From: a virus
DNA length: 43,212 bases
Reading direction: 5' to 3' (one strand)
IMG/VR virus record: IMGVR_UViG_3300029448_000099
Coordinates: 1-43,212 of that record
Part shown: positions 26,956 to 33,405 of the stretch, piece by piece
Layout: every line of letters begins with the position of its first letter
How positions within the stretch are numbered: position 1 is the first letter of the stretch
Position numbers and translations under genes: made by a program
The notes under the pieces: model-generated
The model's input: only the letters and a program-made list of their open reading frames with translations
Database searches by the model: none
What the model was told of the DNA's origin: nothing

Positions 26956-27341
26956 CGATTATCGCCTGACCCATGTAGTGTTCCACGTTCTTTCCTACTA
27001 TGTAACTTCTTCAAGTTCTCTTTCATAATATCATTTAGTGGTACACCAACTTCCTTTGCCATCATAGCACAATACCAAATTACGTCACCTATCTCTGATG
27101 CTATGGCAATCTTCTTCATCTCAAAGCCTTCCACATCTTCCCCATCACGTATAAGTTTCTTTACCTTGCCTGCTACTTCCCCTGCTTCACTTGTCAGACC
27201 TAATGCTAGGTATTCTAATGCTTTTTCTTTAGGGAAGATAGCAGTCTGACCTGCTAACTCTTCGTATTTGTCAGGAGTTAGTAATTCATTTATAAATAAC
27301 TTATCCTTCATGTACTTCCTCGCTTCTTCTTCTATACTCAT
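26952..27341 (-). CDS. mazG: MazG-like nucleotide pyrophosphohydrolase
   Basis: A 129-residue all-helical NTP pyrophosphohydrolase of the MazG family, which hydrolyses nucleoside triphosphates to monophosphates. Phage versions are thought to alter nucleotide pools or host stress alarmones. The metal-binding EExxE/ExxD pattern is clear: E52 and E55 in SEAGEVAG, and E83 and D86 in SEIGDVIWY. Length suits a single-domain phage MazG. It is the last gene of the minus arm, and its stop codon overlaps the stop of the convergent virion-arm gene. The N-terminus overlaps the previous gene by 41 bases. Confidence 0.85.
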   Translation of the reverse strand: MSIEEEARKYMKDKLFINELLTPDKYEELAGQTAIFPKEKALEYLALGLTSEAGEVAGKVKKLIRDGEDVEGFEMKKIAIASEIGDVIWYCAMMAKEVGVPLNDIMKENLKKLHSRKERGTLHGSGDNR

Positions 27342-27549
27342 CTCTCTTCACCTTTTCTAGTTTATTAAAATACGCAGCATTATAACCACGTTCCCATTCC
27401 TTTTGTTCTAAGGTATTGGATTTTTTTGGTGGTGTAGCGATGATAACTCGTGCACCACGTACATTTCTCGTGTATGGTTTGCCTGTGAACGATGCATAAC
27501 CCCTATCAAACATATGTTTAATAATATGTTGAGGCTTTTTATTTCTCAT
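27301..27549 (-). CDS. Small basic hypothetical protein
   Basis: An 82-residue, Lys/Arg-rich protein. The start was set at 27549, where AGGAG lies 7 bases upstream, rather than at a 7-codon longer start. It contains 'HIIKHMFDRGYASFTGKPY' and a C-terminal charged helix ending in a run of R, E and K. A basic nucleic-acid-binding role is possible, but no motif is recognised. It overlaps the neighbours on both sides. Confidence 0.55.
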   Translation of the reverse strand: MRNKKPQHIIKHMFDRGYASFTGKPYTRNVRGARVIIATPPKKSNTLEQKEWERGYNAAYFNKLEKVKRDEYRRRSEEVHEG

Positions 27550-28060
27550 TCTTTTTCTCCTGCTTATCAAAGATTTCTTTCAGTTCATCTAATTCTTCTA
27601 CGTAAAACCATTCACCCTTTCTACTATAATTATATTTAACAAGTAATTTATGTATTGTTCTTTCAGCTACATGTCGATTATCAGCTTTGTAGGACATAAG
27701 TAACTCATAGTTTCTAAATGGACTACCTGTTTGATAAGCGTTCAATCTATCTTTAGCGTTGACTGCCTTACCAATCTTATACCAATTAATCCAAGCTGTA
27801 TTTGTTATAGCGTATATTTCTCCTTCCTTTGTTTGTTCTATCTTTTGATGTGACCATGCATCATCTAATGATTTGTATCTACCTGCTTTATGTAGAGGAT
27901 GTGATGTTGGTATGTACACACCATTAACATACATACGTTTTGTATTTTTACGTAGATAAGAACCTAATCTCTCTCGTCTACCTGTTGGTCTTACATACCA
28001 CAACTCTCCATCTATTTTAGATACATCGGCTGTATTTATACTGTCTGTGCTTAAGGTCAT
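27539..28060 (-). CDS. GIY-YIG-like nuclease-domain protein (T5orf172/MUG113 type)
   Basis: A 173-residue protein. The C-terminal half (from about residue 80) reads EGEIYAITNTAWINWYKIGK, then DRLNAYQTGSPF, followed by 'HVAERTIHKLL' and 'KGEWFYV'. This is the order of the T5orf172/MUG113 branch of the GIY-YIG nuclease superfamily: IYAI, YKIGK, RL..YQTGSP, E.TIH, EWF. The N-terminal 75 residues have a 'GELWYVRPTGRRERLG' and 'HPLHKAGRYKSLDDAW' module, perhaps DNA-binding. It could act as a homing-type or recombination endonuclease; no intron is visible next to it. Its start overlaps the stop of the small membrane gene upstream. Confidence 0.72.
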   Translation of the reverse strand: MTLSTDSINTADVSKIDGELWYVRPTGRRERLGSYLRKNTKRMYVNGVYIPTSHPLHKAGRYKSLDDAWSHQKIEQTKEGEIYAITNTAWINWYKIGKAVNAKDRLNAYQTGSPFRNYELLMSYKADNRHVAERTIHKLLVKYNYSRKGEWFYVEELDELKEIFDKQEKKNEK

Positions 28061-28218
28061 TGCTTATCCTTTCTCTTAGATTTAGGTTTTAGATGTAAAA
28101 ATTCTCTAATGTGTAGCTTCCTACCTTTAAAGAATACTATTAAGTTTATTGTAGTATTGATGGAAATGGCGATTAATAACCACCACTGCCACCATAATAG
28201 TTCTGCAGATTCTAACAT
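28057..28218 (-). CDS. Small single-span membrane protein
   Basis: A 53-residue frame filling the gap between the reductase and GIY-YIG genes. Its ATG overlaps the reductase stop codon (TAATG) and its stop overlaps the next ATG (ATGA), so it is surely translated by coupling. The N-terminus has the Trp-rich LLWWQWWLLIAI, followed by a hydrophobic span to about residue 30, then a very basic tail (KPKSKRKDKQ). This gives a predicted N-out/C-in inner-membrane peptide. Function unknown; it resembles small phage membrane effectors or holin accessory peptides in layout only. Confidence 0.6.
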   Translation of the reverse strand: MLESAELLWWQWWLLIAISINTTINLIVFFKGRKLHIREFLHLKPKSKRKDKQ

Positions 28219-30149
28219 TAACTAGCCTGTATGTCAACCATCTCACACGCATCTGCTGTGCAAGCTAGTTCCCTTCCACCACTAGTTGAATCTTCTTTTT
28301 CAAAGTGTTGCAATTTAGACCAATCAATAGAATCAGGCATCTCATGTGACAATGCATAATACTTTGCTTCATCTATGTCTTGATAAGGTGCTTGAGCATA
28401 TGTATGGTCACTGAAGGGTAGGAATGATATTCCTGATACTTCATCAAAGTTATCATATACCCATGCTCCCACTTTCATCCACTCATCTTCCTTAACAGAC
28501 ACAGTAACAGAAGGCTTATGCTCACACCAATGTCTTTGGAATATGAGCCAATACTCTAGCTGTTCAATAGCTGTCATATCAGTTCTTGTGGTAGCACCTG
28601 ATGGTGACTTCATAGGAAAGCTGAACACAGTTGTACTGTCAGGCTTCATAACGTCAGGCTCACTTGGTATGCCACTTTCTTTCATAAACTGTGTGATAGG
28701 GTCTTTATTATCCCCACGAACAGTTCTGATGTAATAGTCATTGTGTCTAGCATGAATACCTGAAGCACTGTCAACTAATTGACTAACTGTACCACTAGGT
28801 TTGACACAAGTTATAGCAGTTGATTGTGTTATGTCTAAATCTTTAGCAATCTTCTTATTAGTTTCAACTGCTACATGTCTTAGTTGTTCTAGTACACTTT
28901 CTAATTCAGGATTATCAACCATTAATAGTGGACAGTCAAGTATACCTGTTAGGGAAACTCCTAATAGTCTTTCTTCTTCTGTATTATCTTTCCATATCTT
29001 ACGTAGATACTTAAAATTAGTAAGAGTTGATTGGAATGTACCCAAGATTGTAGCTATACGTACTTTTTCTTTCAAGGATTCTAAGTCATCTGTAACTCTA
29101 CACACTACCTCTGTAAGATTACAGAACTGATAAGGTCTAAGTATAATCTCACTACATGGATTGCAACCAAAGTAGTGGTCAGTTTCTCGTCTACCATTCT
29201 CAGATGCCTTCACTTTAGCAGCCTGTCTATTAAATATACCACGTTCTCCTGACTTAGATTCATATAGGGATGTCCATTCTCGCATAAATGTACCCATCTC
29301 AGGCTTACCTTTAAATGCTACAGAGTTATTAGCTAATGCTCTCTGACCTTCATTCTCCCACCATTGACCTGACTTGGCATGACGCATTTGGTCATCACCT
29401 AAGTTGGATAAGGATATAAGTGCAGACCTACGTACACCACCAACAACTACAACTTCACCTATCTTGCACATAATATCATGGCACTCAATAGGAAATAATC
29501 GTCTGCCTTTAGCACCCTTAAACTTTTGTATGCAAAAGTGAAACAACTCAATTAATGGAGCAGGTCCTGATGCTCTACCACCAAATGTTTTTAACCTAGC
29601 ACCTGCAGGTCTTACCTGTGACGTATCCCATGTAGGTACTTGCCCTACATAGAGCATAGCAATAAGTTCTCTTAATGCCTTTGCCCATCCGGGTCTGCTG
29701 TCACCTACAGTGATGATAGTAGTGCTGTCCTCAAAGTGTTCATTGACTATAGGTAGCTTGTCTACATTCTCACGTTCTACAGAGAACCCTACACCTGTGC
29801 CACACATAAGTATGTACATACATTCGTCAAATGAACGTGGACTATCCACAGGTATATAACTACAGTTATAACCACCTACATGGCATCTATCTAACGCAGG
29901 TCCTGCTGTCATTAAGGCTCTCATGCTAGGCATTACACCTAAGTTCATTATCTGTGATGACATCTTTTCTTTCAAGGATTTGGAAATAGTATAGTTGTGA
30001 TTCTTAGACAGATGATTAGTCATGTAGTCAAAGTATCTGTCCACAGTTTCTCCCCAATTCTCTCTTCTTTGTTCATCGTCTTTCCATCTTGCATAGCGAG
30101 ACAAGGCTATGAAGTTCTGATAGTCCGTTGGTAAATAGTTACTTAGCAT
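28218..30149 (-). CDS. nrdJ: Adenosylcobalamin-dependent (class II) ribonucleoside-triphosphate reductase
   Basis: A 643-residue monomeric ribonucleotide reductase that makes deoxynucleotides for phage DNA synthesis using coenzyme B12 rather than an iron or glycyl radical. The family pattern matches the Lactobacillus leichmannii enzyme. C96 lies in GGYNCSYIPVD, and NPCSE supplies the thiyl radical C332 with E334. C343 lies exactly 11 residues further on as the second redox cysteine. A C-terminal pair C630 and C635 (ACTADACE) fits the shuttle pair. These spacings equal those of C119, C408/E410, C419 and C731/C736 of that enzyme. A GGAG site lies 8 bases before the ATG. Confidence 0.9.
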   Translation of the reverse strand: MLSNYLPTDYQNFIALSRYARWKDDEQRRENWGETVDRYFDYMTNHLSKNHNYTISKSLKEKMSSQIMNLGVMPSMRALMTAGPALDRCHVGGYNCSYIPVDSPRSFDECMYILMCGTGVGFSVERENVDKLPIVNEHFEDSTTIITVGDSRPGWAKALRELIAMLYVGQVPTWDTSQVRPAGARLKTFGGRASGPAPLIELFHFCIQKFKGAKGRRLFPIECHDIMCKIGEVVVVGGVRRSALISLSNLGDDQMRHAKSGQWWENEGQRALANNSVAFKGKPEMGTFMREWTSLYESKSGERGIFNRQAAKVKASENGRRETDHYFGCNPCSEIILRPYQFCNLTEVVCRVTDDLESLKEKVRIATILGTFQSTLTNFKYLRKIWKDNTEEERLLGVSLTGILDCPLLMVDNPELESVLEQLRHVAVETNKKIAKDLDITQSTAITCVKPSGTVSQLVDSASGIHARHNDYYIRTVRGDNKDPITQFMKESGIPSEPDVMKPDSTTVFSFPMKSPSGATTRTDMTAIEQLEYWLIFQRHWCEHKPSVTVSVKEDEWMKVGAWVYDNFDEVSGISFLPFSDHTYAQAPYQDIDEAKYYALSHEMPDSIDWSKLQHFEKEDSTSGGRELACTADACEMVDIQAS

Positions 30150-30153
30150 TTTC

Positions 30154-30315
30154 TTACTCCATTAATACTTTCATGTTTTTAACTTTAACACCTTCTAAAT
30201 CGTGAAACAGTTCATTCATATAATCTTCAAAGTCTTCAGTAACATCCCCATCTGAAGGTATGGGATAATCTTCAGGGTCTACTTCTAGTAGTAGCATGAT
30301 TTTAACTTTTATCAT
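30154..30315 (-). CDS. Small acidic hypothetical protein
   Basis: A 53-residue frame between the DUF3310 and reductase genes, too short to stand out on its own. Start at 30315 with an AGAGG site about 6 bases upstream; the start overlaps the end of the upstream gene by 14 bases. An internal ATG at 30297 is an alternative. It contains LLLEVDPEDYPIPSDGDVTE followed by an acidic helix. The pattern 'VDPEDYP.P.DGDVTE' is, to my recollection, present in small proteins of related phages, which supports it being real. Confidence 0.55.
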   Translation of the reverse strand: MIKVKIMLLLEVDPEDYPIPSDGDVTEDFEDYMNELFHDLEGVKVKNMKVLME

Positions 30316-30589
30316 TGTATACCTCTATAAGTTTATTGAGATACCATTGTGCTTTTTCTAAATCCTCAACACCATTTTTATATTCATATCTCCATATGTA
30401 TTTAAGTATGTTACCTTGTAGATAATACTTAAACCCTTCATTGGTTGCTGCACCAATAGCATCAATAGTTTCTATTCCTGCTTTGTTATAGTGAACAGGG
30501 TGATTAACCATATCTTGCATTTCAATATTATCAGATTGTGCGTCTGCCTGTTTCTGTCTCATCTTCATATACTCCATGTGTCTTAACAT
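30302..30589 (-). CDS. DUF3310-family protein
   Basis: A 95-residue protein containing the DUF3310 block: VNHPVHYNKAGIETIDAI at residues about 28-45, then 'YLQGNILKYIWRYEYKNG' and VEDLEKAQWYLNKLI. This family is very common in phage replication or nucleotide modules, often described as a nucleotide kinase-like partner, but its function is not settled. Its ATG overlaps the previous stop codon (TAATG). It lies just before the reductase region, which is consistent with nucleotide metabolism. Confidence 0.8.
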   Translation of the reverse strand: MLRHMEYMKMRQKQADAQSDNIEMQDMVNHPVHYNKAGIETIDAIGAATNEGFKYYLQGNILKYIWRYEYKNGVEDLEKAQWYLNKLIEVYNDKS

Positions 30590-30939
30590 TATGCATTACC
30601 ATCAGTGTCTGCGTCAAAAGACAATACCACAACATTGTCATGTTTGTCAACTACTTTTCCCTTTTTCTTTTCAGGTGCAGAAGCTCCTTCATCCCATTCA
30701 TCAGCTTTATCTTCTAGCTTCCTTCTTACATACTCATCTTCTTCCATGACAGGAACTGAAGAGCAGACTACCTTACAAAAAGAAAGTACTCCATAGTAAT
30801 CATCATCAGTAAGAGGATTGTCTACAGATGTAATAATGGACAAATCTACTTCTCCTGTCCAATCACTTTTGCTATCCAATCTAGGTCTTATGTTTATTAT
30901 GAAGTCTTCGTTTTTTATTTGCTTTATTACATTCTTCAC
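30589..30939 (-). CDS. Hypothetical acidic protein
   Basis: A 116-residue acidic protein. The first half is mixed alpha/beta. The second half is very charged, with EEDEYVRRKLEDKADEWDEG followed by a lysine patch. I do not recognise it. It starts within the stop codon of the endonuclease gene (ATGA) and ends overlapping the DUF3310 start. Confidence 0.5.
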   Translation of the reverse strand: MKNVIKQIKNEDFIINIRPRLDSKSDWTGEVDLSIITSVDNPLTDDDYYGVLSFCKVVCSSVPVMEEDEYVRRKLEDKADEWDEGASAPEKKKGKVVDKHDNVVVLSFDADTDGNA

Positions 30940-31394
30940 GTTGTTCTCCTCACTTTTTTACCTTTAAATTTTATAAATAAAGGATGTTTGTTTTTACCCT
31001 TTTCTTTTAGCCAATCTTCAGGTATTATCCTGTCATAGTAGCGGAATCCGTGTTTAATACACCACTCTGCGTATGTAGATTTCGCACCTTTGCTTAACTT
31101 ACTTCGACTGTTTGTAAATACAAATCTAATATCTAGCTTAGGATGTTGCTTCTTAATGCACAAGTGTTTTCTTCTGTCTGTTGTTAAAAATCTTCCCTTT
31201 GTTTCTATTATTATACCATTATTTAATATAAAGTCAGGGGTATAGGTGCGATAGGCTAAGTCTTCCCACTCTATCTTAATACTTTCATAATCATAGTTAT
31301 ACTTTATAGTATCAAGAACCATAGAAATCTTGTGCTCTAACCCACTCCTATACCCATACTTTATGGCTTCTCGTCTTACTTTATGAGGAGACAC
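30936..31394 (-). CDS. T7-type endonuclease I (Holliday-junction resolvase)
   Basis: A 152-residue PD-(D/E)xK nuclease of the T7 gp3 family, which cuts branched DNA during phage recombination and packaging. Catalytic residues align well: E20 in GYRSGLEHK, D54 in TYTPDFIL, and E64 and K66 in IIIETKGRF. The following DRRKHLCIKKQHPKLDIRFV is also typical of the family, as is 'YAEWCIKHGFRY...PEDWL' at the end. The start is a GTG at 31394, directly after the preceding stop. It belongs to the replication/recombination cluster. Confidence 0.88.
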   Translation of the reverse strand: MSPHKVRREAIKYGYRSGLEHKISMVLDTIKYNYDYESIKIEWEDLAYRTYTPDFILNNGIIIETKGRFLTTDRRKHLCIKKQHPKLDIRFVFTNSRSKLSKGAKSTYAEWCIKHGFRYYDRIIPEDWLKEKGKNKHPLFIKFKGKKVRRTT

Positions 31395-31613
31395 TTAGAA
31401 GTTTCGCCACGTTATTCCTGTGAAAGGACTATAAGAAGTTTGATAACCTAAGTTTTTCAACTCTTCCTTTACAGCTTCTTCAGCTACCTTCCTAGCTTCC
31501 ATAGCATCACGCAAACCTGCTGTACGCATATCACGATACTGCTTCTTTGCTTCTGCTAATTGCTTCTCCATCTCTTCGATGTCAGATTTTAATTCATCTA
31601 ATGATTTACTCAT
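31395..31613 (-). CDS. Small coiled-coil protein, unknown
   Basis: A 72-residue protein. Residues 1-55 form a charged helix with heptad-like spacing (LDELKSDIEEMEKQLAEAKK), likely coiled coil. The C-terminal 17 residues are aromatic and polar (YQTSYSPFTGITWRNF) and differ in character. It lies between the Cas4-like and endonuclease I genes with almost no spacing, so it is in the recombination operon. It could be an accessory factor, but nothing specific is visible. Confidence 0.5.
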   Translation of the reverse strand: MSKSLDELKSDIEEMEKQLAEAKKQYRDMRTAGLRDAMEARKVAEEAVKEELKNLGYQTSYSPFTGITWRNF

Positions 31614-31614
31614 A

Positions 31615-32466
31615 CTACTCTCCTTTGAGTTTTATATACTGAACCATCTTAGGTTCTTTAGCTTGAGACATTTGTGCAGGTAATTCTTTTAGTGTCTCCC
31701 AACAAGACTGTCTATAAGAACAGAAAGTACAATTCTTATTCAGTACCATATTTCCTGTAGGCTTACCTCTAAATGTTTCAGGCTCAGGTTCAAAACATCT
31801 GACTAGTTTCTTTGATTCAGTTGCTTTGATATTCTCCTTTATCTTATTGAGTTCTTTATCCATATCTATGTTAGCAGGAACATATTTGAATTGACCATTA
31901 GCTTTGTTAACAACCCACCAACCACCTGCTTTGTAGCCTGATGCTTTTGCATAACCTGCAAGTTGTCCTACATAACCAAAGCTATCACCTGAAGCTAACG
32001 ATTCATAAGAGTCAAACTTGTACTTGTAAGACCAATCAGATGCAGACTTAATATCATCAACTGCTCCATCAACTACTAAGTCATAAGAGCCTGATATAGT
32101 ATTCTTGTCATCAATTTTAAGTTCTACAGTATCACTATCTTTGTATTCTATATTAGCTTCTGTAAGCAATCCTTTAAACACCGACTCAACTATATCGCCA
32201 ATCATCATCATCATAACAAACGTAGTAGGTTTAGGTAACGCAGTCTCAGGTTTATTCTTTTCAAACCATAGCTGACATGAAGGTCTGCCTATATTAGACA
32301 TACGTAACCTAAACTTATCTCGTTTATTACCACCTGCAAACTGACGTTTGAGTGACTCCTTTATTTCTTCGCCTACACGATTAATAGTCTTATCACTCAT
32401 AGATGTCAAACCCTTAGAAGCATTTTCTAAGTACTGACTAATTGCCAATTCACCACGGTGTTGCAT
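31615..32466 (-). CDS. Cas4/RecB-like PD-(D/E)xK nuclease with predicted Fe-S cluster
   Basis: A 283-residue exonuclease-type protein. The nuclease core shows D129 in ISGSYDLVV, D138 and K140 in VDDIKSAS, and Q168 with Y172 in GQLAGYAK. This is the D, (D/E)xK, QxxxY order of the RecB/Cas4 superfamily. Cysteines C64, C246, C249 and C255 (PSC... CTFCSYRQSC) have the one-plus-three spacing of Cas4-like 4Fe-4S nucleases. In podovirus replication modules this slot is taken by the gp6-like exonuclease that recycles host DNA and handles recombination ends. The short methionine run (MMMM) near 85 is notable. Its stop abuts the next gene. Confidence 0.82.
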   Translation of the reverse strand: MQHRGELAISQYLENASKGLTSMSDKTINRVGEEIKESLKRQFAGGNKRDKFRLRMSNIGRPSCQLWFEKNKPETALPKPTTFVMMMMIGDIVESVFKGLLTEANIEYKDSDTVELKIDDKNTISGSYDLVVDGAVDDIKSASDWSYKYKFDSYESLASGDSFGYVGQLAGYAKASGYKAGGWWVVNKANGQFKYVPANIDMDKELNKIKENIKATESKKLVRCFEPEPETFRGKPTGNMVLNKNCTFCSYRQSCWETLKELPAQMSQAKEPKMVQYIKLKGE

Positions 32467-33368
32467 TAGGCTACCTCTTCTTCAATATCTATGAAGTCAC
32501 CAACAACACTATTATCTTCTTCATCGTGATGATTCGCCTTAGAATCCCATTCACTGATGATATAGCTATTGTAGTTTTCTACCCAAGCTAGGAAGTTAGC
32601 AAATGTTTCTTGGTCTGCACTAGATAAATCAATAGTCTTAGACATATCTAAACTTGCAGTAGGAAGATAAAAACAATTACCATTTGGTAACTTTCTTTCT
32701 TCTGTACCAAGTGTCACATTATGCTGAACAGGTAGTCTCTTCATTTGAGATAGCTTAGTAAAAGGCATAGCCATTATCTTGAAGGCATCCCTATTATCAA
32801 TCTCCCATATAAATGGTTGACTGTCTATCTCAACTGCATTACCTTTTTGGTCTACAGGACTAATTAAATCAACTAGACCAAACACAACACGAACCCTTTT
32901 TATCTGCTTAATAAGTTCCTGTGTCTTCTCAGGTAACGATTTGAAGTCTTGAATATACCCTGATGGCTTACCACAATTAAAGCCACCCTGATTGTCTTTC
33001 AAATCTATATTAAGATTATCTGCCATAAGAGTTTTATGATATGTACCCATTGGCTCACCTGCCTTTGCGTTCATATTCTTAATGAATCTCTTATACATAA
33101 ATCTCTGTATGAAAGGTCTTATGGTAGCTGAAGTTGCATACACAGCCTTATCGTCAGGTATGTCCAACTTATATGTGCCACCTTGCACAACTTCTACATT
33201 CATAGACTTGCCTTGTACTTCTGCTTCACCCATGATAGGTGAATGGTTTATCTTTAACCTTGGCAGAGTATTAGCCTTCTTATCTGTAGAAGTGTTCTCT
33301 CCTGCTATGCCCATAGCCTTTGCCATTGCAGCATAATTCGCAGTATCTATAGTTACTAAATCACTCAT
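32466..33368 (-). CDS. Putative single-stranded DNA-binding protein
   Basis: A 300-residue protein lying between the DNA polymerase and the Cas4-like nuclease, the place taken by single-strand binding proteins in T7-like modules. The body is mixed beta/alpha with no enzyme motif. The last 20 residues are strongly acidic (DEEDNSVVGDFIDIEEEVA), like the acidic tails by which gp2.5/SSB-type proteins contact replication partners. Good AAAGGAG before the ATG. Sequence similarity to any known binding protein is not recognisable by reading, so the call depends on tail and position. A different recombination mediator would also fit. Confidence 0.45.
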   Translation of the reverse strand: MSDLVTIDTANYAAMAKAMGIAGENTSTDKKANTLPRLKINHSPIMGEAEVQGKSMNVEVVQGGTYKLDIPDDKAVYATSATIRPFIQRFMYKRFIKNMNAKAGEPMGTYHKTLMADNLNIDLKDNQGGFNCGKPSGYIQDFKSLPEKTQELIKQIKRVRVVFGLVDLISPVDQKGNAVEIDSQPFIWEIDNRDAFKIMAMPFTKLSQMKRLPVQHNVTLGTEERKLPNGNCFYLPTASLDMSKTIDLSSADQETFANFLAWVENYNSYIISEWDSKANHHDEEDNSVVGDFIDIEEEVA

Positions 33369-33405
33369 ATGTATTTTCTCCTTTATTGAAAGTTTTATTG
33401 TTATA

